This document shows positions 36,928 to 44,800 of a DNA stretch of 59,967 nucleotides, one piece after another. Positions within the stretch are counted from its first letter, which is position 1; each line of letters opens with the position of its first letter. The notes under the pieces are model-generated. The model made no database searches. It was given only the letters and a program-made list of their open reading frames with translations, and was not told the origin of the DNA. The stretch spans positions 1 through 59,967 of the forward strand of contig JBGQHV010000002.1 of assembly GCA_041498155.1 (NCBI GenBank), in the 5' to 3' direction. The position numbers and the translations under genes are program-made. The DNA is from DASTHG01 sp041498155. GTDB lineage: Bacteria > Gemmatimonadota > Gemmatimonadetes > Gemmatimonadales > GWC2-71-9.

Positions 36928-38000
36928 GCGCCGCATTCGGGAAGTTCTTCCTCCCGGGTCCCACCGACGTCCACCCCGACGTCCTCGCCGCCCAGCTGCG
37001 GCCCATGATCGGGCACCGGTCCGGCGCGATGGAGCAGCTGCTGCAGAAGATGGCGCCTCAGCTGCAGGCGCTCGCCCGCACCGCTCGCACCGTGCTGATC
37101 GGCTCCAATTCGGCCACCGGCTTCATGGAAATGGCGGTGCGCAACGGGGTGCGCCAGCGCGCGCTCTCGATTGTGAACGGGGCGTTCAGCGAGCGGTTCG
37201 CCCAGCTGGTGACCGCCTGCGGGAAGGAATGTGTGCGCCTCGACGTGCCGCTGGGCGAGGCGATCGAGCCCGATCAGCTGCGTGACGCCCTCAAGCGCAC
37301 GCCGGTGGATGCCGTCACGCTGGCGCACTCGGAGACGTCCACGGGCGTCCTGCAGGACGTGGCCGCGCTCGCCCGGGTGGCCCGCGAATTCGACGATGTG
37401 CTGTTTCTAGTGGATGCCGTCACGTCGATGGCCGGCAGTCCGGTCGAGTCCGACGCCTGGGGCTTCGACTACACCTTCACCGGCTCGCAAAAGGCCCTCG
37501 CGCTGCCGCCCGGCCTGGCGCTGTGCGTCGCCTCGCAGCGCATGCTGGAGCGCTCCAGGACGCTGCCGGACCGCGGACTCTATTTCGACCTGCCGAGCTT
37601 CGATCAGGCGATGTCGAAGTTCCAGCCCACCAATACACCCGCGCTGTCGCTCTTTTTCGCGCTCGACCGCCAGCTCGACCGCATCGCCGCCGAGGGCGAG
37701 ATCGAAGCCCGCTGGAAGCGCCACGAGGCGATGCGCCAGACTGTGGAACGCTGGGCGCAGGCCGAGGGCATCGCGTATCTGCCGCGCGAGGGCCGGCGCA
37801 GCTGGACGGTGAGCTGCCTCAAGCTCCCCGCGGGCAAGAGCGCCAAGGACGTCGTCGGCAAGCTCAAGGCGCAGGGGTGGACGATCGGGTCGGGCTACGG
37901 GGCGCTCAAGGACTCGACCATCCGGATCGGGCACATGGGGGACCACTCGGTCGCGGCGGTCCAGGAGCTGTTGCCGCTCGTCAAGCAGGCGCTGGCGTGA
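36924..38000 (+). CDS. Class V aminotransferase (serine-pyruvate/alanine-glyoxylate or phosphoserine type)
   Basis: A 358-residue fold-type I PLP enzyme. N-terminal FLPGPTDVHPDV is typical of class V enzymes; the PLP Lys is in FTGSQKALALPPG and the cofactor Asp is in FLVDAVTSMAG. It belongs to the group containing alanine-glyoxylate and serine-pyruvate aminotransferases, which in some bacteria also acts as phosphoserine aminotransferase. Being coupled (GTGA overlap) to serA, that role is plausible. ATGA overlap with the nicotinamidase gene. Confidence 0.9.
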   Translation: MSAAFGKFFLPGPTDVHPDVLAAQLRPMIGHRSGAMEQLLQKMAPQLQALARTARTVLIGSNSATGFMEMAVRNGVRQRALSIVNGAFSERFAQLVTACGKECVRLDVPLGEAIEPDQLRDALKRTPVDAVTLAHSETSTGVLQDVAALARVAREFDDVLFLVDAVTSMAGSPVESDAWGFDYTFTGSQKALALPPGLALCVASQRMLERSRTLPDRGLYFDLPSFDQAMSKFQPTNTPALSLFFALDRQLDRIAAEGEIEARWKRHEAMRQTVERWAQAEGIAYLPREGRRSWTVSCLKLPAGKSAKDVVGKLKAQGWTIGSGYGALKDSTIRIGHMGDHSVAAVQELLPLVKQALA

Positions 38001-39589
38001 CGCTCCGGGTGGTGGTCGCCGACAAGATGGCCCCCGTGGGCCTCGAGCTCCTGGCCCGCACCCCCGGTCTCGAGGTCGCCAACTGCGCGGGAAAGCCGCG
38101 CGAGGAGCTGGAGCGCGCGCTGCAAGGGGGCCACGCGCTGATCGTGCGCAGCGAAACCCGCGTGACCGCCGACCTCCTGAACCACGCGCCGCAGCTCCGC
38201 GTCATCGCCCGCGCGGGAATCGGCGTGGATACGATCGACGTCACGGCGGCGACGCGGCGCGGCATCGCGGTGATGAACGCCCCCGGCGCCAACACCGTGA
38301 GCGCGGCCGAGCACGCGATGGCGCTGCTGCTGGCCCTGGTGCGCCACATCCCGTGGGCCGCCGAGTCGATGCGGCGCGGCGAGTGGGACCGCAAGAAGTA
38401 CGAGGGCACCGAGCTGCGGGGCAAGACAATCGGGATCGTGGGCCTCGGGCGGATCGGCGGGCACGTGGCGGGCATCGCTCGGGCGTTCGGGATGACAGTG
38501 GTCGGGCACGATCCGTTTCTGCCGCCCGAGCGGGCGGCCGAGCTGCAGGTGAAGATTCTGCCGCTGGACCAGCTGCTCGCCACCGCCGACGTGGTGACGC
38601 TGCACGTCGCCTTGAGCGACCAGACGCGCCACCTGATCAACGCCGAGCGCTTCGCGCAGATGAAGAAGAGCGCGGTGCTCATCAACACCGCGCGCGGGGA
38701 GCTGGTGGACGAGGCGGCACTCGTGGCCGCCGTGACCGCCCAGCAGATCCACGGCGCCGCGGTGGACGTCTTCGCCCAGGAGCCGCTGCCCGCCGACTCG
38801 CCGTTGCGCAAGCTGGACCGCGTGATTCTCACCCCACACCTCGCCGCATCCACGGCGGAGGCGCAGGATCGCGTGTCGCAGGAGATCTGCGTGGCGGTGC
38901 GCGACGCACTGCTGGCGGGGGATCTCTCGACGGCCGTCAATGTCCCCGGCATCGGCGGCGATGTGCTGCGCCGCGCCGCGCCCCTCCTGGTCCTGGCCCG
39001 GCGTCTGGGCCGGCTCGCGGCGGGCCTCGCCCCGGGCGACGTCACCGGTGTCGAGGTGACCTACGGCGGCCGCGACGAGGAGGCGGCGCGGCCGGTGCTC
39101 GTCGCCGCCCTCGAGGGTCTCCTCGCCGGTCTGGGACTCGGGCCGGTGAGTCTCGTCAACGCCCCGGTGCTGGCCGAGGAGCGCGGCATCCGCCTCTCGC
39201 GGCGCAGCGGCGCGCCCGAGCCCGGGTTCGAGACGTCGATCGGGGTTGCGGTGGAATCGAGCCGGGGGCGCGCGCGCGTGGCCGGCGCCCTGGTGGGGAA
39301 CAGTCACGGCCGGGTCATCCGCATCGACGAGTACCACGTCGACGTGGCGCCGGAGGGCTGGCTGCTCGTGGTGAAGAACCGCGACGTGCCCGGCGTGATC
39401 GGGCGCGTGGGGACGATCCTCGGGGAATCGGGCGTGAACGTGGCCAGCTGGCACCAGGCCCGCGACGCGCGCGAAGGCGAGGCCCTCGCCGCGATCACCG
39501 TGGATCAGCCGCCGACCGACGCCGTGCGCCAGCGGCTCACGCAGCTCCCCGACATCCTCGAGCTCCGGGTCGCCCACTTCGGCGACTAG
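37997..39589 (+). CDS. serA: D-3-phosphoglycerate dehydrogenase
   Basis: A 530-residue enzyme of the long SerA type, starting at GTG 37997. The substrate domain is split around the NAD domain (GIVGLGRIGGHVA). The catalytic Arg (NTARGELVDE), Glu (VFAQEPLP) and His (TPHLAAST) are present. An intervening ASB domain and a C-terminal ACT domain (about 455-530, VPGVIGRVGTILGE) follow. It makes 3-phosphohydroxypyruvate, the first step of serine synthesis; the ACT domain suggests serine feedback. A strong hairpin follows the stop. Confidence 0.96.
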   Translation: MTLRVVVADKMAPVGLELLARTPGLEVANCAGKPREELERALQGGHALIVRSETRVTADLLNHAPQLRVIARAGIGVDTIDVTAATRRGIAVMNAPGANTVSAAEHAMALLLALVRHIPWAAESMRRGEWDRKKYEGTELRGKTIGIVGLGRIGGHVAGIARAFGMTVVGHDPFLPPERAAELQVKILPLDQLLATADVVTLHVALSDQTRHLINAERFAQMKKSAVLINTARGELVDEAALVAAVTAQQIHGAAVDVFAQEPLPADSPLRKLDRVILTPHLAASTAEAQDRVSQEICVAVRDALLAGDLSTAVNVPGIGGDVLRRAAPLLVLARRLGRLAAGLAPGDVTGVEVTYGGRDEEAARPVLVAALEGLLAGLGLGPVSLVNAPVLAEERGIRLSRRSGAPEPGFETSIGVAVESSRGRARVAGALVGNSHGRVIRIDEYHVDVAPEGWLLVVKNRDVPGVIGRVGTILGESGVNVASWHQARDAREGEALAAITVDQPPTDAVRQRLTQLPDILELRVAHFGD

Positions 39590-39607
39590 GGGAGTGTGGC
39601 GAGGTCG

Positions 39608-39638
39608 GTGGAGGGTGGTAACCTTCACCACCCTCCAC
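39608..39638. terminator. 12-bp hairpin between serA and the first OmpA gene
   Basis: GTGGAGGGTGGT (39608-39619) pairs perfectly with ACCACCCTCCAC (39627-39638) around a 7-nt loop. It lies between the convergent ends of serA (39589) and the OmpA gene (39649). There is no U-run in either direction, so it may be a Rho-type or intrinsic-like barrier. Confidence 0.55.
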
Positions 39639-39648
39639 ATCCTCCCCG

Positions 39649-41019
39649 CTAGTTCAAGCGGTGCAGCTCCACGCGGCGGTTCTTGGAGCGTCCCACTGCC
39701 GTCGCGTTCGTGTCCACCGGATCATCCGCGCCATAGCCACGCGCCACGACCTGCTCCGGCGGCACGCCCCGCTCGATCAGGTACCCGCGGACCGCGTCGG
39801 CCCGCGCCTGCGACAGTCGCAGGTTCGCGCCCGACGTGCCGCGGTTGTCGGTGTAGCCGGCCACTTCCACACGCTGGCCGGGATGCGCCTTGAGGCTCAC
39901 CACCAGGCGATCCAGCGCGCCGCGCGCCTGCGCGGTGAGCGCGGTGCGGCCCGTTTCGAAGCTCACGCCCTCCAGCACCAGCGTCCGCTCCGCACCGGCG
40001 AACAGTGCCGGACAGCCGATCGAATCCACCCGCTCGCCGCCGGGGGTCCCGGGGCACTTGTCGTTCGGATCCAGCACGCCGTCGGCGTCCGAGTCCTTGG
40101 GTGGCGGGCATCCCGTGGCGTCGACGATCGCGCCCTGGGTGGTGCCGGGGCACTTGTCCACGGAGTCGATGATGCCGTCGCCGTCGGAGTCCCGTGGGCA
40201 TCCGGCCGCATCCACGGCCTCGCCCGGGGCGGTATTGGGACAGCGATCGAGCGAATCGATCACGAGATCGCCATCGGCATCCTTGGGCAGCGAGCACCCG
40301 CGGGTGTCCACCGCGTCGCCCCCCGGGGTCCCGGGACAGGCGTCGAGTCGATCGAGGATGCCGTCCTTGTCCGAGTCCTTGGGCAGGGCGCAGCCGCGGT
40401 CGTCCACCGGCTCCCGCGGTGGCGTCGCGGGACACGAGTCCAACCGGTCCACGATCCCGTCGCCATCGGAGTCCTTCGGGTGCGAGCGGCCCAGCACCGC
40501 GGCGAGCCCGGCCTGGACGGTGAAGTTCCAGTTATTCGGGACCCCGGCGCTCTGATTCCGGGGTGATGGGATGAAATCCTCCACGGCTTCGATCCGCAGA
40601 CCCAAGGACGGTCCCATCCCGAAGCGCAACCCGAACAGGCCGCTGACCCCGTCGTCCGAGACGTTGGCGGTCTTGCCGTAGACGTTGTGCACGTACCCAC
40701 CGCCCAGCAGCACGGAAACCGGCCCGGCGATCGGCCGGGCGTACACGAGACGGGCGTGCAGGGGAATCAGCGTGCTGTTCGGGGTCAGGGGTCCGGTGGT
40801 GGTCAGATACCCGCCCGTCCCTTCGATCGCGAGCCCCGGAGCGACGAACACGCCGAGCCACCCGCCGCCTCCGAATGCGTTGTCCAGCCCGAGCGAGCGG
40901 TCGAACCGCGTGTAGCGTCCGAACCCGCCGATCTCGAGCGCGCCTGCGTCCTGGGCCGCGAGTCCCGCGGATGCGAGCGCGGCCAGTATGGCGACTGCCG
41001 CCGGAATGCGAGAGCGCAT
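39649..41019 (-). CDS. OmpA-family outer-membrane protein with five TSP3 repeats (copy 1)
   Basis: A 456-residue exported protein (GLAA|Q). Residues about 22-180 are an eight-strand-type barrel. Next come five thrombospondin type 3 calcium-binding repeats (D-x-D-x-D-G-x-x-D with a paired Cys-Cys per repeat, PKDSDGDG style). The C-terminal OmpA domain (about 345-456) contains GYTDNRGTSGANLRLSQARA, the peptidoglycan-binding NxxLSxxRA pattern. It tethers the outer membrane to peptidoglycan. AAAGGAGG lies before the ATG. It is a tandem paralogue of the gene at 41184-42560. Confidence 0.93.
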   Translation of the reverse strand: MRSRIPAAVAILAALASAGLAAQDAGALEIGGFGRYTRFDRSLGLDNAFGGGGWLGVFVAPGLAIEGTGGYLTTTGPLTPNSTLIPLHARLVYARPIAGPVSVLLGGGYVHNVYGKTANVSDDGVSGLFGLRFGMGPSLGLRIEAVEDFIPSPRNQSAGVPNNWNFTVQAGLAAVLGRSHPKDSDGDGIVDRLDSCPATPPREPVDDRGCALPKDSDKDGILDRLDACPGTPGGDAVDTRGCSLPKDADGDLVIDSLDRCPNTAPGEAVDAAGCPRDSDGDGIIDSVDKCPGTTQGAIVDATGCPPPKDSDADGVLDPNDKCPGTPGGERVDSIGCPALFAGAERTLVLEGVSFETGRTALTAQARGALDRLVVSLKAHPGQRVEVAGYTDNRGTSGANLRLSQARADAVRGYLIERGVPPEQVVARGYGADDPVDTNATAVGRSKNRRVELHRLN

Positions 41020-41139
41020 GGCGGCCTCCTTTCCGAAGTGGAGTGAACGACTGGCGGGTGTACCCCAGATGCGTTCGGAGGAGTCGCGCTCGACAGGCGG
41101 GCCGACGACGCGTGATGTGGGTCACGAACAGCGCGGTTA

Positions 41140-41172
41140 TCGAGGATGGTGGAGGATTTCCACCATCCTCGA
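41140..41172. terminator. 14-bp hairpin after the second OmpA gene
   Basis: A perfect 14-bp stem (41140-41153 with 41159-41172) and a 5-nt loop GGATT. It lies just past the stop of the second OmpA gene, in the same relative place as the hairpin after copy 1, with related GGTGGA words. No U-run. Confidence 0.55.
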
Positions 41173-41183
41173 CCAACCTCCCG

Positions 41184-42560
41184 CTAGTTGAGGCGGTGCA
41201 GCTCCACGCGCCGGTTGCGTGCGCGACCGGCCGCGGTGACGTTGGAGGCGATCGGGTTCGCGGATCCGAAGCCCCGCGCCGTCAGCTGGACCGGATCGAC
41301 CCCCTGCCGGATCAGATACGCGCGGACCGCGTCGGCGCGCGTCTGGGACAGCCGCCGGTTCGCGGCCAGGCCGCCGCGACTGTCGGTGTAGCCGGCGATC
41401 TCCACGCGCAGGTCGGGGTGGCCGCGCAGGCTCGTGGCGACCCGATCGAGCGTGTTGTGCGATTGGTCGGTGAGGTTGGTGCTTCCTGTTTCGAAATTCA
41501 CGCCTTCGAGCACCAGGGACCGCTGCACGCCGGTGAACAGCACCGGACAGCCGAGCGCGTCCACGCGTTGCCCCGGCGGGGTCCCGGGACACCTGTCGGC
41601 GGGATCCAGCACACCGTCTTTGTCGGCGTCTTTCGGGATCGTGCACCCCACCGCGTCCACCTGCTCTCCCGCCGGTGTGTTGGGGCACTTGTCGGTCGCG
41701 TCGAGAACGCCGTCATGGTCTCCATCCAGCGGGCAACCGGCGGCGTCCACCCGCTCGCCGGCCGGCGTCGCCGGGCAGCGGTCGTTCGTATCCACGACGC
41801 CATCGCCGTCGGCATCCTTGGGGAGGCTGCACCCGTTGGCGTCCACCTGGTCGCCGGTCGGTGTGTTGGGGCAGCGGTCGCCCGCATCGGCGATGCCGTC
41901 CGCGTCCGCATCCTTGGGGAGCGTGCATCCCCGGCCGTCCACGGCGTCGCCCCGGGGAGTGCTGGGGCAGGCGTCGGCACCGTCCACCACGCCGTCGTGG
42001 TCGCTGTCCTTGGGCGTCGCGGCGCCCCCGCCGGTTTGAAATCCCAGTCCCGCCTGCAGCGAAAAGTCCCAGTTGTCCTGGACGCCCGCACCGCCGTTGA
42101 GCGGCGAGGGGAAATAGTCGGCCACGGCTTCCACCCGCCCCGCGACCTGCCGGCCCAGCATGAAGCGCACGCCGAACAGGCCGTTCGCCCCGTCCTCCCA
42201 CGCACTGAAACTCTTGCGGTACTGCTGGTGCACGTACCCTACGCCGAACAGGACGGCGGACCGGGCCGCGACGGGCCTCGCATACAGCAGCCGGGCGTGG
42301 ATCGGGACGACGGTGACGCTCCCCGACGCGGCGGACCTGGTGGAGAGCACGGCCGCCGAGCCCTCGAGCGCCAGGCCGCGGGCGAAGAACACGTCGAGTT
42401 GGCCGCCGATGCCCAGCGCGTCGTCGAAAACGAGCGAGGGATCGAAGTGGGTGAACCGCACAAACGCGCCCAGCGCGATGGTGCCCGGGCGCTGCGCGAC
42501 GACCGGAGACGAGGCGAGGGTCGCCAGGGCGATGACGGCCGCCGGAATGGGCACCCGCAT
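41184..42560 (-). CDS. OmpA-family outer-membrane protein with five TSP3 repeats (copy 2)
   Basis: A 458-residue exported protein (PVVA|Q) with the same order as its neighbour: barrel (about 23-180), five TSP3 repeats, and OmpA C-terminal domain with GYTDSRGGLAANRRLSQTRA. The two copies end in the same VELHRLN. Many substitutions, mainly in the barrel, show old duplication and divergence, probably giving different exposed loops. AAAGGAG ribosome-binding site before ATG 42560. It lies between the chemoreceptor and the first OmpA gene. Confidence 0.93.
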   Translation of the reverse strand: MRVPIPAAVIALATLASSPVVAQRPGTIALGAFVRFTHFDPSLVFDDALGIGGQLDVFFARGLALEGSAAVLSTRSAASGSVTVVPIHARLLYARPVAARSAVLFGVGYVHQQYRKSFSAWEDGANGLFGVRFMLGRQVAGRVEAVADYFPSPLNGGAGVQDNWDFSLQAGLGFQTGGGAATPKDSDHDGVVDGADACPSTPRGDAVDGRGCTLPKDADADGIADAGDRCPNTPTGDQVDANGCSLPKDADGDGVVDTNDRCPATPAGERVDAAGCPLDGDHDGVLDATDKCPNTPAGEQVDAVGCTIPKDADKDGVLDPADRCPGTPPGQRVDALGCPVLFTGVQRSLVLEGVNFETGSTNLTDQSHNTLDRVATSLRGHPDLRVEIAGYTDSRGGLAANRRLSQTRADAVRAYLIRQGVDPVQLTARGFGSANPIASNVTAAGRARNRRVELHRLN

Positions 42561-42580
42561 GCGGACTCCTTTCGCCGGTG

Positions 42581-44734
42581 TCAGGTGGCGCCTTCCGGTG
42601 TGAGCTCCGGTCCGGCGAACGGCTCGGGCGGGGTGGGCGGCAGCGGGGTGACCGGCGGCTCGGTCACGGGTTCCGCCACGATGCGGAACGTCTTCACCGC
42701 TCCCTGCAGCCGGTCGGCCGCCTCGGCCAGCTGATTGGCGGAGGAGGCGATCTCCTGCGTGGACGCCGATTGCTGTTCGCTCGAGGCGGCGATCTCCTGC
42801 GCCGACGCGAGCAGCCCATCGGTTCCCATCGCCACCGCCGTGAGCCGGGCGGCGATCTCGTCCACCAGGCGGCGCACCTCGACCGCCGAAGTCGCGATCT
42901 CCTGGCTCCAGGCGTCGTTCGCCTCCGCCTCGCCGCTCACCGTCGCGAGGCCCTGGGCCGCGGTCTGGGCGGCCTCGCGCACCACGACCCCGGTCTTGGC
43001 CAGTCGCTGCAGCCGGTCGCGCGTCTCCTGCGCGCGGGTGAGTACGCTGCGCACCGTGTCGGCGGTCTCCGTCGCCGCCGCGGCGGCGAGCGAGGCCAGT
43101 TTGCGCACCTCGTCTGCCACGACGGCGAACCCGCGGCCCTGCGGACCGGCGCGCGCGGCCTCGATGGCGGCGTTGAGCGCCAGCATGTTGGTCTGCGTCG
43201 CCACCGCCTTCGCCTGGCCCACGAACTTCTGGATCTGCGCCGACGAGGCCGCGAGGGCGTCGGCCTCCTCCGCGCCACGCTCCACGTCCTCGGCGAGCTG
43301 GGTGAGCTGGGTGATGCTCTGGTCCAGCAGCTCCCGGTGGTGGCGGGCCAACGCGGCGAGCTCGGCGTTGCGGCGCACCGAGTCCTCCGCGCCTCCGGCC
43401 AGGGCGGTGGCGATCTGGAGAATCCGCCCGGCATCGTCTGCGGCGGCCCGCACCAGCTGGGCCTGCTCGGCCGCACGCTTCGTGAGATCCTGCGTGGTGG
43501 AGGTCATTTCCTCGGTCGACGCGCTCATCTGCTGCGTCGCCGCCGAGATCTCGGCCGCCATCGCGGCCGACTCGTCGGCCGCCGAGCGGATCGCTCCGAC
43601 CAGCCGGCGCAGCGCCGCCACCATCGCGTGGACTGACGTGAGAAGGCTGCGTGCCTCCACGGACTCACCAGTATCGGCGATCAGGTCCACAGTCAGGTCT
43701 CCGGCGGCGACCCGGCTGGTAACCGCCGCGGCCGCGCGCACCGGCTCAGTGACCTGGCGGTCCATCCAGCGTACCAGCATGAGCAACAGACCGATTGTGA
43801 GGACCAGGAGTCCCGCGGCGCCTCCCCAGATCGCCCGCTCGGTGCGCCGGGCGGTCGCGTACGCCAGCGCGGTCGGACGCCGGTACAGGGCGCGCCAGCG
43901 CCCCCCATTGGCCGGGACCGAAACCAGGATCTCCTCACCGCGGGACCCGTTCACGATCGTGGCCACTCCGCTGTCGACGGCCGGGCGCTGGTTCTCCGGA
44001 AGCCGCTCGAGCGTCGCGGAGGCCAGCAGGAGACCCTGGGAGTCCACCAGCTGCAAGGTCGCGCTGTCTCCCGCGCTGGCCGTCGCGAGCAGCCCGCGCA
44101 GGGTATCGAGCCCGAACGCCGCTTTGAGCACGCCCACCGGGCGGGCGCTCGTACCGGAGCGGATCGCGATGTCGAACTCCATCGCGGGCGCCCGGGCGGA
44201 CGAATCATAGTGGACGCCGCTCTCGAACGCGCCCTCCCGCATCGCCACCTGCCACCACTCCTCGTCCTGTTGCGCCAGGTCGGACGGCCGGTCGGAGCCG
44301 AGTACCGCGTACCCGTGCGCTTCGGTGAAAAACACCTCGACCAGCTCGGAGCGGTCCGGGAATCCGCGGAGAAACGCCTGTAGCTCCGGGTCGCCGCCCA
44401 GCTGGCGCGTCCCGGCGTACTGACGCTCGGCGTCGGCGATCGACAGCCGATCCAGCCGGCGCGCCGTCACCTGCTGCGTCGCACTGCGGGCGGCGTTGAT
44501 GATCGGAGGCAGGCTGGCGAGCAGCTCGGCCTGGTGGCGGAGTTCGTGGAGGTATCCGTCGGTGAGCGCGGCGGCGGTCCGAGCCGTCTCCACGCCATGA
44601 CGATTCGCTACGTCTTCGAGGGTCTGCCGGGCGCTGCGACCCAAAAACAGGCCGAGCACGATGGTCAGTGCGGCCGCGATGACCACCCCGAGGAGGAGGA
44701 ACGACCGACTGAGGTAGTGCGAACGCGTCGCCAT
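42581..44734 (-). CDS. Methyl-accepting chemotaxis protein
   Basis: A 717-residue inner-membrane receptor. TM1 (about 10-33), a periplasmic sensor of about 265 residues that looks Cache-like (VEVFFTEAHGYAVLGSD), TM2 (about 302-325), HAMP, then a long coiled-coil signalling domain with the conserved tip QTNMLALNAAIEAARAG. Such proteins control CheA, and so swimming or other output, upon ligand binding. No che genes lie nearby, so it is an orphan receptor. The C-terminus is Pro-rich without a recognisable CheR pentapeptide. ATG 44734 is preceded by a TACCTT/TTGCCC promoter candidate. Confidence 0.93.
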   Translation of the reverse strand: MATRSHYLSRSFLLLGVVIAAALTIVLGLFLGRSARQTLEDVANRHGVETARTAAALTDGYLHELRHQAELLASLPPIINAARSATQQVTARRLDRLSIADAERQYAGTRQLGGDPELQAFLRGFPDRSELVEVFFTEAHGYAVLGSDRPSDLAQQDEEWWQVAMREGAFESGVHYDSSARAPAMEFDIAIRSGTSARPVGVLKAAFGLDTLRGLLATASAGDSATLQLVDSQGLLLASATLERLPENQRPAVDSGVATIVNGSRGEEILVSVPANGGRWRALYRRPTALAYATARRTERAIWGGAAGLLVLTIGLLLMLVRWMDRQVTEPVRAAAAVTSRVAAGDLTVDLIADTGESVEARSLLTSVHAMVAALRRLVGAIRSAADESAAMAAEISAATQQMSASTEEMTSTTQDLTKRAAEQAQLVRAAADDAGRILQIATALAGGAEDSVRRNAELAALARHHRELLDQSITQLTQLAEDVERGAEEADALAASSAQIQKFVGQAKAVATQTNMLALNAAIEAARAGPQGRGFAVVADEVRKLASLAAAAATETADTVRSVLTRAQETRDRLQRLAKTGVVVREAAQTAAQGLATVSGEAEANDAWSQEIATSAVEVRRLVDEIAARLTAVAMGTDGLLASAQEIAASSEQQSASTQEIASSANQLAEAADRLQGAVKTFRIVAEPVTEPPVTPLPPTPPEPFAGPELTPEGAT

Positions 44735-44750
44735 GGCGGGTCGAATCGCT

Positions 44751-44779
44751 AAGGTATGACGCGTGACACGAGCGGGCAA
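44751..44779 (-). promoter_or_regulatory. Candidate promoter for the chemoreceptor gene
   Basis: On the minus strand TTGCCC (44779-44774), 17 nt, then TACCTT (44756-44751), 16 nt before the ATG. It interlocks with the divergent leuS promoter, so binding at one might exclude the other. Confidence 0.45.
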
Positions 44780-44792
44780 GCCTGTGTAGCTT
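44763..44792 (+). promoter_or_regulatory. Candidate leuS promoter (leaderless)
   Basis: GTGACA (44763-44768), an 18-nt spacer, then TAGCTT (44787-44792) and 8 nt to the leuS ATG at 44801. The transcript would begin within a few nucleotides of the start codon; no Shine-Dalgarno is visible. Confidence 0.5.
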
Positions 44793-44800
44793 CCCGCGAT

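Noticed and set aside
39608..41172. Calling the two OmpA-associated hairpins firm Rho-independent terminators
   Set aside because: The stems are perfect but no U-run follows on either strand, so I list them as terminators with modest confidence only.
42735..44210. Long open frame on the plus strand opposite the chemoreceptor gene
   Set aside because: Ser/Ala/Arg-rich translation without domains; the minus strand encodes a complete chemoreceptor.
44756..44800. leuS start at ATG 44756
   Set aside because: The extra 15 residues have no homology and overlap the promoter elements; ATG 44801 matches the family N-terminus.
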